Origin: Harmothoe impar | Lineage: Eukaryota > Annelida > Polychaeta > Phyllodocida > Polynoidae | Assembly (NCBI GenBank): GCA_947462335.1 | Contig: OX381710.1 | Coordinates: 67,017,303-67,081,302 of the forward strand | Direction of reading: 5' to 3' | DNA length: 64,000 bases | Part shown: in pieces, positions 13,393-26,245 of the stretch | Position numbering within the stretch: position 1 is the first letter of the stretch | Layout: every line of letters begins with the position of its first letter | Notes under the pieces: generated by a model | Seen by the model: only the letters and a program-made list of their open reading frames with translations | What the model was told of the DNA's origin: nothing | The model's database searches: none | Position numbers and translations under genes: made by a program

Positions 13393-13407
13393 CCACTAGA
13401 TGGCAGC
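13393..13407 (+). promoter_or_regulatory. Near-consensus CTCF-like motif
   Basis: CCACTAGATGGCAGC is one of the best matches in the window to the CTCF core. About 80 bp upstream, GCCGGCAGGTGGTGCAATA (13311-13329) is a weaker match and recurs at 27161-27178 in X3. Confidence 0.45.
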
Positions 13408-14984
13408 CTGCAGGAGAGTTAAAGTAGTGGAGAAGGTTTTTACTTGGGGTAGGGTGATGGATGATATGTTAGTATTAATAGTATATTTTAATGACCCTTC
13501 CTTTCCCTCAGCATCTTATTGACATCTTTGTGGAGTAGCAGAGCCAGAGTGCAGGACTATAGCTAACTGTCCTTCTTTCATAGACAGACAACAACACAGG
13601 ACGGGTACCTCTCCAAACATAGCTTTACAGTACGTGGGTTGTTCACCGGCCCCCTCTCCAGGGAAACTCAAACAACTGCAAAGAAAGTCCCGCACTGTCC
13701 CTAACTATGGTGTGCCATTGTAGAGTGACAAGCTGCGGTCTAGATCATTACAGTATTGTAGTTCAGGGTCAGAAAATCCTAAATGCTCAGCATGATATAT
13801 CCCGACAAAGGACCAGGGGTTTCTTGCTGGCAGTACATTAGGATAATGATGAACATAATCCTGCGATCATCTGTGAATACAATATACAATCGAATAATAA
13901 TTAGAACACAGTAATATAGTCTAATGAGGTTTGGCATTTATTTATGCTTAATGCATGCTTCCTGCATATACCTGGTAATAACAAAATAAAAAAGCTGCTG
14001 GCGTTTGTTTGCTTCTGGTCAGTTTTCTCACATTTATAGTACCATAATGCACACATTAATATGTGTAGAGGAGCATATCATGCCTGTTGCACTGCACAAA
14101 TTAATCTGCTTTAAACTTCCTCATTCTCTTTCCATGGTAAACACTATTTCAAATTATGTGTGCCACTATTTGGCAATTCAAGTCCATATTATGCCCTGTA
14201 GATTTCTGATAATAAAGACAGCTCTCCATTTAAGACCTATTCCTCCCTATTTGACACTATATCCTTTAAGGCTTCTTGTTTGTTCGAGACACAGCAGTAT
14301 ACAATGGCTGCCTACTTGGTGCCGACGCCGGTTTCACTTGGCAGTTTCCATTAATATCTGACTGGTATGCTACTCAATGCCTGCCAAGGACTGCTCAGCA
14401 CTGTAATTGTGCCATCAAAGCTTTCCCTATATGACTCAATGTGTATTGTCACACTGTTAAACGAGGAATGAAAGATTGGATGTGTATGCATAATCTACAA
14501 CATATTCTGTGAGTCTAAAGACTGAGAACAGTATCTACCATTGAAAGCATTGTATCTACCCTCGTGGACGAAATAGGTATGGTAATCACAAGTACACATT
14601 CTGTTGTAGTTGTGGTATAATTCAAAAGCTTTTGTCACCCATTAAGTGCATAGCACTATAAGGCATTCATGCACCAGGCCTATCCTTCAAGGTTGATACA
14701 CTGCCATAGAGTTGGCATGATTATCATTATGAGAAATCTATATAAAGCCAACCATGGTAAGAGATCAGGCCAGCAACATCCTTTTTCACAAATGCTGCTA
14801 AATATGCATTGCATATTATCTACATCACAAGTTGCATCATATTTGATGGGAATTCTTTAGATTAAGTGGAAACGAACATTTTTCAATAGAATGTCAAGTA
14901 ATGGCAGATTGGACTTCTCAACTATTACCTCCCCCTGCCAAACCCCCCCCCCTCCCCCACCCAAACGGAAGGGAACAGGAGAGC

Positions 14985-15180
14985 ACAGACACTTGTAGAA
15001 ATGGTGCTGACTGCAGGGAGAGGTTCTGAGAGGGAGTTGTCAAGTGGCTGCAGCCTCCAGAGTTTGTCCAAGTCACCTCTGGGTAATCTGCCTTGTCCTC
15101 AGAGATGGAACCCGAGCCACACTCTCATCCCAGGGAAGTCTCAAGAGAGGAAGAGGGAGTGTGGTAGGGGGTGGCTGGGA
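14985..15180. repeat. Conserved GC-richer block, copy 2 of 3
   Basis: See 6180-6350 for the shared core. This copy extends into 'gaagagggagtgtggtaggg', which is also present in copy 3 (28245-28440) but not copy 1. It is preceded by a C-rich tract at about 14930-14965. Confidence 0.6.
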
Positions 15181-16230
15181 GCCATTGACACAGAGATGGA
15201 CAGACAGTGAGATAAACAGACAGAATGAGAGACAGTGGAGGGAATTGGGATGTGGACTTGTCTGAGATAAATGGCACGGCTTAATTGGCTTAAAAGCTCA
15301 TAGAGTTAAAACAGTGTGAAAAGTGATACACATTAAATCAGGTTGATGGCCTGTGAGAATAGACTCGCTGTGCATGTATGATATTGAGCAAATCACTAAA
15401 CGTGCCTAAACATTCCTAACTTTTCATTTTGAATCATCTTCACCACCTACATTAGAGAAATTCTCCAAGCTATGGATGAATATTACTTGAATATGAAAGA
15501 TGTTGATTTGTAAATTAATGCTTGAAAACCATTGCGCTCCAAGAATAGAAAAGGGACGGTTATATGTATGTGTTCCAGGAAGCAGAAAGGACTATTGACT
15601 CTGAGAACAGCACATATAAATTAACTCTTGAGCTCTTCCAGCCTCTACAGGGAAAGGTCTATCAGGGAATACAACATTGTAAGTCACTTATCTACTTGGA
15701 AGATGAACCTGATATGCAAGTGGAGAAAGGTGCTAAAGGACCCCCCTATGCAAATACTAGGCACATGAAAGGCAGGCTGTACAAGACTTACACACCTAGA
15801 TTCAGTCTGTTCATCATCATTCAGGTGGTAATTATGAAATTAATGTTCGTTATTTTGTCTGTGGAATGCGGGCAGATGTATGTAATCTCAGAAGTTGAAG
15901 GAACACTACATATCGGCAGCTAGAGCATGGTAGGTAAATGATGACTAGTGTTACTTGGCTGTAGATGTGTCCCTCTAAGAGATGAGTTAAAGGGACAGTG
16001 TATACGTGGGTTTGTCCGCCATTGCTGGCCGTTTTAGGCGACCTTTGACCCTATTTTGCATCTTGGATCCCGCCCACAGCATTGTGGATCCCACCCACAG
16101 GTGACTCCTGGTCATAATATGCCAAATACCTAATAATCTGGGTCACCTGAAGTGACCTCTCTGTACCAGTTCCAGTGCACCTGTGTTATTTGTGGCATGG
16201 AATGGCCATTATTGTATACATTGTGGTGGT

Positions 16231-16251
16231 GGGGGGGGGGGGGGGGGGGGG
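16231..16251 (+). repeat. Poly-G tract of 21 bases
   Basis: An uninterrupted G homopolymer inside the TTAA-flanked element. Other long G or C runs lie at 33640-33654, 49288-49304, 50020-50032 and 54169-54185. Confidence 0.9.
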
Positions 16252-16435
16252 CAGGTAAGGGATAGCTGATATGTAGGAGTCGGGGGATGATGGAGAGGGT
16301 ATCATACAGGTAGGCCAAAGCTTTGGTACAGGTAGAGTACAAGTAAGGGAGGAGTAGGGCAAAGGTATGGTATAGCATTGTTCCCTCACCCCTCCGACCC
16401 TCCACTATCAAATAGTTACTACTGCTCTCTCCCTC

Positions 16436-16630
16436 ATTATAACACAACTTGCTATGATCTAGCCAATGTATCAGAACAGAGCTAGTCTCTCATTGGTTAA
16501 AAGTCTGTGATGGGCCGTCTTGACCAATCAGAGACGTCCTTGGCTACGGGGTGAGTGTCTAGACACAGTGGTATATCTAGATGGATATATCACGTCCAGC
16601 ACTGAAAAATGTATTTAAAATGGCGGACAT
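16436..16630. repeat. Conserved CCAAT and hairpin block, copy 1
   Basis: Shared with 55374-55570. Both copies hold 'cttgaccaatcag' (a CCAAT box), 'ggggtgagtg' (a splice-donor-like string), 'gtggtatatctagatggata' and, 30-50 bp later, ATGGCGGAC in a good initiation context. The GTGGTATATC/GATATATCAC arms at 16568-16593 form a stem with a 6-base loop. The frame after ATGGCGGAC closes after 14 codons here and is not conserved in the other copy. Confidence 0.6.
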
Positions 16631-19419
16631 GCGTGTTTATCCATGTTTCTACCATGTTCATTAATATTCCTGTGTTTATTCACGTTTTCAGCAGTTTTAG
16701 ATTATGTTTTTAGTCAAGTTTTTGGTCTGTTCAGTCCACAAGTTGCCATTTTCATGGCTACATTGAGGTGCTTAATAAGTCGTGATTGCCAGTGGTACAT
16801 TTAATTTTGTTCTGAAGGAAAGTCTTTAGGGTAAACTAGCCTCACCGGCATGTTCATTTACATTATTTAGAAGCAGTTTTAAAATGATAGTGTATCATAG
16901 CGTGAAAGGGGCACTTGGGCAAGGACACCCCCCCCCCCATTTGTATACATGACCACTCCCTTACCCTACACTATCACCCAGGTAGGATAGCTAAGTGGTG
17001 CCTGCAGAGTTATATAAGCTATCAGTGCAGTACCATTTGGTCCCCACCACCCCCTTACATTTAGGCTTCACGGCTGCACTTGCTGTGTTAGCACCCTATC
17101 AAGGAGTTGGTTTGATATGTTGGATGCCTGTGGGTAGTGGTGTGTACTCATAGATAAAGGCTAGTTACCAGTCTGGGGCCCGGTCAGCATGTATGTCATA
17201 GAGTCAGGCCCCAGCCTAGCTAATTAGAATCCTGCCCAATATCTGACACATATTTCCATACTGTGCGACCTGCATGCTACAGTAGAATTCCGCTGTAGTG
17301 AAGTGCTTTGGGCCCTAGGCCTATTGGGTAGGGCGGGGAAGGGCATTGTTACCTGCGGAAAGGGCATCATGTACCCTGCCTTACTGGCTCTATACCCGTT
17401 ATGAACAAATTTACAACACAAAATATTTTTAAAACTCGATTTTTTAAACTACAGGAATGGGGGGATTTTGGAACAGCAATTTGTTTGTTATATCTGAAAA
17501 TTCGCTGTAACAGAGTTCGTTATAATTATTCCTCACAATGATAGCCATGCACCAGGGTCATCACATCATGACATTAAACTCTATTTCTTATTTTGCTGGG
17601 TTATAGGGATACACAGCTTTCACTATGCAATATGTCATATGAAATGTACAAGGTCATCTGTACCTAATGATAAATATATGACTAATAATATTTATATTTA
17701 ACTGACTGATTTAGAGTTACCCGACCTGGAGGTCAGAATCCAGTGGTCTGTTTGACTACCACACCTCCCATGTAGATAGAAACAAAATCAAATATTATGT
17801 TACTAGACCTACACATACTGCCTCCCCTCTGTTGAGATTATTTGACGACGCGGGAAAATATGTTACCGGGTAACCAGCGTTCATGTCACTTCCGGTTAAT
17901 AAAGTGACGTCACAAGTTGGCGACTTTCCCTGTCACGATGGAAGCAGGAGTCAGTCCTTTGTCGTTATATGCATGAAACCTCTATAAAACCAATACCCTC
18001 CTCCAGGTACTCACTCCCTCCCCCCCCCCACCCCCAACTAGCACCACAGACCTGTTCTGGACTATACCATTCTACACCCCGCCACCCTACCATGCTGCCT
18101 CCCCCGGTGCCTCCCCCATTCCTACACACCTGCCCTGGGCTATACAGTCTGGACTGCTCTATAGTCCGCCACCCTGACCCTAACTTCATGATACTGTCTC
18201 CCCACCCCTACACTAACAGCACACACAAGAATAGCACTCCTTCATTGAACCGTGACAACCTAATTCTGCACTGAGGTGCCACTTGGTGTGTGTATTGGAT
18301 GGGGTCAACTGGGCGTGGCCAATTGCAGATGCAAGGCTAAACAGCAGCGCCAGTAGCGGCAGCCTGACGTATATTCTGACCCTTTAAGTGAGGTGAGTTT
18401 TTATAATGAAACATGGCTCAGTAACAAACATTGATAATGACCAGGTGAGGGACATGTTGGTTACATGGAAATGGCATTTACTAATGGGAAAATCCTTTGT
18501 GCTATGTTTATGTTCTTATTTGCATAGATGATGAAGTACCAAGAACTCCTTGCTATTAGCCACGCACTTCCATCCATGACTATTAGCCATTTTGTGCTAT
18601 GACCCCTACATGATGTTCCCTTCTTTTGTATATTGCTATCACCATATGCCATATTTTCCTTCTTCTTGACACTCCTTTTCCCTGTCAGCGGCATGTATCG
18701 TATAACCATTATCATTTATGTTTTAAAACGCTGGATGATAAAGTAAGATGATGGAGGAGGTGTTTCTGTTCCTTTTTGTATATTACTTACTCATAGAACT
18801 AGGATCAGCTGGCAAATCTAGGTTGTGATAATCTAGATCATAATACTGTGCACCACTCATTTACTGTGCCAAACACCCATACAAAGTGAATAGAATTATA
18901 ACAAACATCAAACAGTGACCACCCATATGATGAGCTTAATTAGATCATCCCAATTAAGGAGCAACTTCCTGGACTGTTTTCTTTGCTTATCAAGCACAAG
19001 ATTGGCTTTTTTCGTGTTTCAGCAATTTACACCACCAATAATAATTTGATGGCAAATTAGTTTCAGGTCATTCATGAATTTGGGCCAAGGAACATCAGTC
19101 AAATAAAAAAATAAAAAACCTGCACAATAAGACATCAAAGAAGCACTCAGCAGATCAGCATTAAGGAGGGCCTGGGTCTGCATTCTTCTTGCTGGTTAAC
19201 CATAAACACCAGGTTTCTGACATTCTCCCCTCACATGGCCTAAGTCATCATGTTATGAAAACCTCCCCAAAAGAGTAAGGAAAAGTATTGTCTAATTCTC
19301 AACTCATCTTATCGAGCTTTTTCTCATTTTGAGGTATACATCCCCACAATATACCATCAATATAGCTAGCTTGAAAGTATTTACATAAACTCCTCATGAT
19401 TGTATTGTCTATTTACTGC

Positions 19420-19585
19420 ACTGTTGATTTAAGCACCTGGTTTTGATGAAGCGCCAGTCTTGTATAAGGGCTGGGGGAATAGGGGTTGCGAAATAAAACA
19501 AAAGCACTTAAACAGAACTCAAATAAGCACTTGTCTTGTATAACCTTGTATAACCTGCCCTCCAAAGTTTTTAGCGCCTGGATGC
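19420..19585. repeat. Small inverted-end insert present in X2 and X3
   Basis: It is bounded by TTTAAGCACCTGGTTTTGAT on the left and AGCGCCTGGATGCTTAAAC on the right, which are roughly inverted. It contains repeated 'gtcttgtataa' and 'gcgcc' strings. X3 has the same block at about 30348-30510. The matching part of X1 does not, so the insert probably arrived after X1 split off. Confidence 0.4.
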
Positions 19586-20149
19586 TTAAACACAACAATA
19601 AGGTATGTGGGTCAATAGTGTTACAGTAGAACTCAATATAGCAAACTGAAAACCCTCTGTGTGTAGAGATGACAGAGATTGTGCAATTTTATGAGACTGA
19701 ACAAGGAGATAAAACAGGATTTACAGGTGAACCTTGTCCTCTGCAAAACCAGTCAATACCCCTACCCACTGCGTTATCTGGACATCTCTGAATGGGACCC
19801 ACAGCTTTATTTGGACATCTCTGATCATGAATGGAACCAACTGCATTATCTCTGAATAGGGTGCTGAGACCGAATCATTTCAGGCTACTGTCTCCCAACA
19901 TTTGCTGTCCAGTCTTTAAGTGTAGAAATAGATGTTTGATAGAAAGACGTTACTATTAGTATGGTCTTTGATGGAGATCACTGATGTTTCAGTAGGAAGA
20001 GGCTATTGAGCCTGTATATCAATGCATATTATATTTGAAGTTAAAGAATGGCTAGATTCTAGACAGTATAGGATATACAGACATTACTGCTCCAAAAAAG
20101 GGTAGACGTTCCCTGTAATTTATTTGCACGTAGGGTGAAGGTGCCTTCC

Positions 20150-20300
20150 TCCAGGGGAGACAATGATCTACACCCTACTGCCACTACACTGTGTACCTAG
20201 CAGCATCTCCTACAGTACTCTGCTGTAGGGTGGGGTCTAACATTCTTACTCCTAATTCTCAGCAGACAGGTGTTTTATGGACTACAGTATTAGCCACGGG
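20150..20300. repeat. Conserved 'ctacaccctactgccactc' module, one of six
   Basis: The module reads 'atctacaccctactgccact', then 'gtgtacctagcagca', then 'acaggtgtttta' and 'attagcca'. Copies lie near 9205, 20150, 31040 (first type) and 22480, 35805, 46785 (second type, with 'gtgtgcctagcagcaggtcc'). Two types inside each large unit show that the unit grew by an older internal duplication. Confidence 0.7.
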
Positions 20301-22849
20301 TGGTGTAGACACATGAACATTTTATTGTACCAAGCATGCAACTACCCAATATATGCACCATAAAACCTTTCTTATAGGCTGTGGCTAGTATGCAAGTCAA
20401 CATGGCTTATAGGATCAGCACACAGTGGAGGTATAGCTTATACGCGAGGTGTTAGATGTCTACTACAGGACTAAAGTTGCCACAATAAGAACCTCTGTGC
20501 AGCTTATAGGATTTCTTAAAGTTAGGGCTAATACCGGCTAATACCTAAGTTAGGCTACGTCTATCTGCAGAAAATCAAGTCATGGAGCTGTATTATGTCA
20601 TGATATCTATATAGTGCAAGCTAAATGCTAAATGGCTCGGAATGAGAGCCAGTCATACAAACATTATAGAATATTTGAGAGAACATGTATTTTTGCTGGA
20701 TGATAATAGAAGGATCACTTTACATGGATAGTGACTGCCAAAGAATTCTAGGGAATTACTAGGGTGTACCCTAGATTTTGATAAAAGGGGTGGGTCCGAT
20801 ATGCACAAAGTAATGAAAAGCTTCATGCCCCTAGCTACCAGCAGATCATCAGAAATCTGGACGATCAGTTAGTGCGGACAATAATAAATATCCTAAATAA
20901 ATATCACCCCCTGCAATTATACTAGTGGTGATTAAATATTTACCTCATACAAAGTGCGGCCAGCTTCCCTCGGCATTTCCTACTACTGCTCCTTCACACA
21001 ACAATAGTGTTAATTTCACCTGTGAAGTCCTGAGAGGATTCTAGGATATTAAATTAGAAATTGGAAATGCCTGTGCACACAAAGTGCCTAGTGACAATAC
21101 TTGGAAGTAGTTCCCCACCAGAACAATGAAACCCCAGTGATAAATCTCCATGCCTTTTTATGAATGAAAGCATATTTTGTGTGCGCCTTTCACCTTACCT
21201 ACTTCACAGTCATGATGACTTATCTCCTTGTGCTGCAGCCTCCTACCCAGTGGTGCCATCTAGTGTGTATAATAACCGGAAGTCAACTGACATCAATTCA
21301 GTTAAAGGCGATGGAATCTCCTTCATTTCCCTGGAATAGTATGAGGGCTTATGAGATTGGTATCTTCTTTCTGGGTCATAATGAAGCAGAATGCTCATAA
21401 TGGATTGTTTAAACATCGCTAGGAGATGAAATGATCTCTGCCTTCAGAGCTTTTATGACTGAATGCATTTACAGGATGTGAGCTGATCCAATATGTTTAG
21501 TACAGAAGGGTACGTTTGGTAGTATCTATATTATATATATAATAATGAATGTATATATACATGTTTAGTACAGAAGGGCACATTATTAGTATACATAATT
21601 ACTGAATATAAAATGGAGAAGTTCGGTGTCTAGATGAATCTAAGCCTACCTAGCTTACAGCTTTACAAGGTGAATTGTTTAAGATTTTCTACTAGGATTT
21701 TCCATCGGTTGGAACCTGAATGTGCACCATTCCAGACAATATCCCCAACCTCCCCTTCCTGTGCACCAATACTACGCACCAATAATATATTTTCATGTAA
21801 ATCCAGTTGCACCACCAGGAGGTTGTTTCTGAGGATTACATAATTCCAATATTGCCATTTGTTTCATCTGTAAGCAATCTACCATAGTTGGGATACATTT
21901 AAGATTGGTATGTGAGAGAAAGGGCAGTTTCCTACAAAATGGTATGAGTGCTGTACTATACATTCCTTATTTAAGAGGCTTGATGGACTGAACATGTAGC
22001 GACTGGTACAGATCTTATCCCATACCACATCCATGTTAGTATTGTGTGAGTGGGTGTGTCCCTGTAGGAGATGAGTAAAGTGAGCTTTGTTATCAATTAT
22101 GGCCCAGTAACAAAGACGGATAATGACACAGATGGGGTGTGGTTGATTACAGGGAAAAGGTCTTGGCAGAGTCCAGTATAGACATACCTACACTGGAGCC
22201 ACTGCCGATTACCGATCAGACTCTGTTCATTTCTATCCCTACATCCTATTTACCCAGGATGTCATCCCGGTAACACTTAATATGTGCCTTCCTGCTGCAT
22301 AGTCCTGACCATCTCCCCTTTCTCTCTCTTTATCTTTATCTGAATATATAACATAGATGCTTCACGGAAACAGTGTAGAACTATTCTGGACACTATAGGA
22401 TACCTAGTCCTTGCCATCCTTGTTGTAGACATTGTGTGAGAGTGGTTGTGTGGGTTAAAGGTGCCTGCCTACAGCGGGACATTAATCTACACCCTAGTGC
22501 CACTCCAGTGTGTGCCTAGCAGCAGGTCCAGATGCTCTAGGATTTTGCTGGAAGACAGGTGTTTTATACACTGTAGTACATTAACCAGCAGTAGGTCCCT
22601 ATAGGCATATTACATGTTGCATTTACTATGATTTATGCAACAGAATTTTCCAAGGTACAAATACAGTATTGATTGTAGAATTCTAGAGAGGAATCAGACA
22701 ATTTGGCAAAGAAATAGTCTTTTCTTTGACCATTGAATTGAAAGCCATTAGTAAAGCTTACTTAAAACTATATTGCACCCATCTGCCTTCTGATTCATAT
22801 TTCATACCACCTGCCTTCACCCACTTTTTCCTACTCTTGTGCCTTCACA

Positions 22850-22990
22850 CTAGTGTTAATTCACAATAGTGTTAATTCCACCCCTTAGGCTATGAGAGGG
22901 TTCTGAGATATCTACTTCAGCTCATCCTGTCCCATGCTAGCGGCAATACAGAGAATTAATTCCCCAGCAGAGCAATAAATGCTCTGCCTT
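22850..22990. repeat. Conserved 'caatagtgttaattccac' module, one of six
   Basis: Copies lie near 11585, 21000, 22868, 34325, 36215 and 47310. Each is followed within 150 bp by 'cagagcgataaatcc' type text and by 'tggtgccatct'. It holds no conserved frame. Confidence 0.65.
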
Positions 22991-24059
22991 GCTGTCTTGA
23001 ATGATGTCATGTTGTATACCCACCTCCATTCTGCCTACTTCACGAATCACCTTGGTATATCTACTCCCCTGCTGCAGCTCTCTGCCTAGTGGTGCCATCC
23101 ACTGTGGTCATACTTTATTTCGCTGGGTATATATTTTCGCTATATTCACGGAAATGAAAAATCCGTGAAATTCTTGCATGCTACAGTATGGAATAAATAC
23201 CTGTGAATTAGTGTTTTTTGCCACCTCAGCGAAAATTTACACCCTTGATTATAAATACTTTCACAGTAGTGTTTATGATTTAATGTGGACTAGAAGACAT
23301 CTCATTGTGACATCAAATCAGTTAAAAGAAGATAAAAGCCTGCATTGAATAAACAGATTTTACTCAAAGCCAAGAGAGAGAAATTCATAACTATATTAAA
23401 TTGTGAGAGACATCATGTCTTTGCTGTTGATCTGTATGTTTGTATAGCAAAACCAGTATGCTTCTTTTCTGGTAGGAGCCTGGAAATTCAAAGGCTAACA
23501 TGGAGAAATTATTATCATTGCAGGTCTACTGTTACAATAATAGTTTATTCTAACTGTAAACTGTGTAACCTTTATTAATATGGGAATGCTAATAGGTTGG
23601 GAGTTGATTAAAGGCAAACTAGATGCAGTGTGTGTGAAAACAAGGCAGAGGGAGACAGACAAACGTCCTGACAGATGGCTTGACAGCTAGATATAGGCAG
23701 ACAGACATACTCAGGAGATGGGTAAAGAATGGGTAAAGAAAGAGACACAGGGAAGAGACAATTATAAAACAGTATTCAAAGGTTTATGATCAAGACGGAA
23801 AGAGACAGAATTAAGGGGACAGAGGCAGATATAGACACAGAGAAACATGGAGAGTGCCAGCAGAGTGGAGAATCTGTCTCTGTGTGTTTTTGAGGCAGTG
23901 AGATCTGAACCTCAGCAGTTGAGCACTGCATGGTACACAGACCTCAGCAGGACTGCTCCTGTTTACGGGTGTGTGTATGGGGGGAGGGATGTTGATAGAG
24001 CACTGTTGTCTGATGCTGGTACATCCTGAGTAACCCTCGAATACACTCTTAAACACCTT

Positions 24060-24620
24060 TTTAGCCCTTTCAGGATGCCTCAATGCTGCCTTTGTTGTTA
24101 GTATGGGCCAACTCTAGATATAGACCTAGATAGAAATAGAGAGTGGCAGTGCAGTGGGTAGTCCTGCTCCTGTGTGTTTTATAAGCAATGAGAGCTGAGT
24201 CTCCACAGTTGCTGCATGTTGTGCAGGCCTGGGTATGACTCGTGCTGCAGTTTGTTGAGGTCTGGGTGGGTGATGTATGTGCTGCAGAGTAGAGTGAGGG
24301 AAAGCAGATGCTTCTACTCCTGTACAAGTGTGTGTGTGTATATGTGTGTTTGCCTGGGGAGGAGGGCTGTTGGTGGGGTAAATCTCTGATAAGGGTATGC
24401 CCTGACTGACTCTTAAACGAACTCTCAAACAATGTTTTAACCCATGCCGCAATGCTGCATTTGTTGTCATGATAGCCAAGCTTGCTGGCACTGCATTGAT
24501 GCATCATGCTAACCATTCCGGGCAGGCATAATGCATGGGTGGGGCACTGAAAAGTGAATTGTCAGTTCTACAGTCTTTTATTGTGATGACAAAACCTACC
24601 AGTGCTGAGAACATAAATTT
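24060..24620. repeat. 'catgatgac' module, counterpart of 37060-37310
   Basis: Two successive 'tgcctcaatgctgc' or 'catgccgcaatgctgc' stretches, then 'gcatcatgctaaccattccg'. The X3 counterpart lies immediately left of the foldback element, and this copy continues straight through the uninterrupted target site at 24652-24656. Confidence 0.55.
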
Positions 24621-24651
24621 ATCGATAAATTAGCATTGTGTATTGGGGTCG

Positions 24652-24656
24652 GAGAT
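24652..24656. other. Paralogous empty site of the 6.5-kb foldback element
   Basis: X2 reads GCATTGTGTATTGGGGTCGG, then GAGAT, then 'ttatctgaggtcggtgaata'. X3 reads GCATTGTGCATTGGGGCTGC, then AGAGCT, the element, then GAGCT and 'ccatataagatctgtaaata'. One copy of the 5-base target in X2 against two in X3 supports the element borders. Confidence 0.7.
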
Positions 24657-26028
24657 TTATCTGAGGTCGGTGAATAAGTGGGTGACAAAGGCAATCAAAT
24701 GACTTTGTCCTTATAGCATTGACTGGCAAAAAAGCTCAGGGGTTCAAAAATCTCTCTTTCAACAAGGCTCATTCCTAAGCAGTTCTGCAAGATGAACACT
24801 TATTCAATACATATTTTAAAATGTCTTTATCTTTTTCAATACAATATCTATGCAAATGTCCTGTTCTATATAATGTCACCAGTACAGCTGAACCCTGCAG
24901 TAGGAGACTGACTGGTGAGGGATGCAGTGCAGTACTGAGGAGGGGTATAGCCCTTGTCCTCCATCACATCCGTGTTGGTATTGTGTGAGTGTGTAAGAGG
25001 TGCTGTAGTGATCGAGTAACAAAGACTGATAACAACCCGGACGGGGTGTCGTGGATTACAAGGAAAGGTTCTCCATGGTCCTACTCACCACGGGACCACT
25101 GTCCATTAACAATCAGCCTGTTTTCCAATTGTTTTGCTGTGTCATCACCATACCACCTATTCTATCTCTGAATCTTCACTCTCTCTCACTGTCTCTGTCA
25201 CTTTATGGTGCACATTTATATTTTACTCCCCTTTACCATTTCCCTTCCCTACTAATAGAATCTCTGCTGAGAATTCTGACTTACAGTGCACAGCATTCAG
25301 TGGTACAATATATTCAAGCATTTCTAAAACTTGAAATTTCTTATCCATCCAAACTGGGCACTTCATATAAAGTGGCAGTTGACAAAGGTGTTTTCCATTG
25401 GGGCCGTCGAGGTATGATGAAAGTTCAGAAAATTCCAGGACATAATGAAGCTCAGTAGCAAAACAGTCACATCAGTTCTTGTCCGTATTTGACTTGTAGC
25501 CATGAAGTGACTATTAGTGGAACACCCGTCCCTTGTGAATAGCAAACCACATAAAACAGTGACCACCCATGTGATAAGATTAATTAGATCATCCCAATGA
25601 AGGAGGGTGAATAGATGTATTTCTGGACAGACAATGATTTCTTAGATTATCAAGCACCAGTTTTCTTTTAATTTTGGTTCTAGCAATTAAAGCGATCAAT
25701 ATTCATTTGGTATCAATGGTGAATGGCATTCAGTTTATTTAACCCACTGTTAGGTGTGGCCAAACAAGGAACAAGATGGAGGAAAAAGTAATTTAAAAAT
25801 CATTTGAATGAGACTTCAAAGCTGTACCCTGCACCATTCAGGAAGATCTCGCTTTGCATTCCTCTAGCAGGTAGCACTTCAGAGAGCAAACCCTAAAATC
25901 AAGATTCCTCCATTTCCTCCCTCCAGCCTTAAATCATTAAGAAGCATTCATGGACCCCTTTTAGTCGTTTTAAGGCTTTGTATCACAAATCAATGAATAT
26001 GATGAACATGTAAAGGAACTATTTATAT

Positions 26029-26030
26029 TA
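26029..26030. other. Paralogous empty TA site of the 222-bp MITE
   Basis: X2 reads 'ctatttatattaggatcatt' continuously, where X3 reads 'ctatctataata', the MITE, then 'tagaatcgtt'. Confidence 0.7.
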
Positions 26031-26245
26031 GGATCATTCTCTCCTTACTCAATGGGCAAAATGCATTCCCTATGTAGTATATAAAAAAATATTCAAAGTA
26101 ATTGATTCCCCTCAGAATATTTCATTTTAAGCTGTGCTTACACAGTTGTCTCAAGTTAATTGGTAGTGTGACTACTACATTGTGTCATTATACAACCCAG
26201 AGCTGGAGTTATGAAATACTTACAAGACCCACATGTGCAAAGGGC

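Larger units (their letters stand above)
15991..18383. mobile_element. 2393-bp TTAA-flanked, piggyBac-like non-autonomous element
   Basis: It is flanked on both sides by TTAA (15987-15990 and 18384-18387). The ends AGGGACAGTGTATACG and CGTATATTCTGACCCT are inverted with a few mismatches. X3 continues across the site without it, with a single TTAA at 29415-29418 in GAGTTAAGTGAG, which directly shows an insertion. TTAA duplication is the hallmark of piggyBac-type (and Kolobok-type) transposases. No transposase frame is present. The interior holds a 21-G run (16231-16251), a C run (about 16929-16940), C-rich DNA at 18020-18125 and a block shared with 55375-55540. Confidence 0.75.
12690..26245. 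repeat. Segmental duplication unit X2
   Basis: It is colinear with X3 (26660-45685) over its whole length once insertions are removed. Start: 'gtggggttgattggttgatt' at about 12725 and 26678. End: 'gtagtgtgactactacat' at about 26163, matching 45576 in X3. It carries one insertion that X3 lacks (15991-18383). Internally it contains older repeats: the 'attgtgtgagtg' module near 22030 and 24980, the 'atcaagcac...ttggtatcaa' module near 18990 and 25650, and the two conserved modules listed separately. No coding region is shared with X3. Confidence 0.85.

Noticed and set aside
15564..15923. 119-codon open frame as a gene
   Set aside because: The X3 counterpart (about 28835 onward) breaks the frame with stops and length changes.
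16130..16447. Proline-rich small protein on the minus strand
   Set aside because: The prolines come from the 21-G homopolymer, whose length is unstable.
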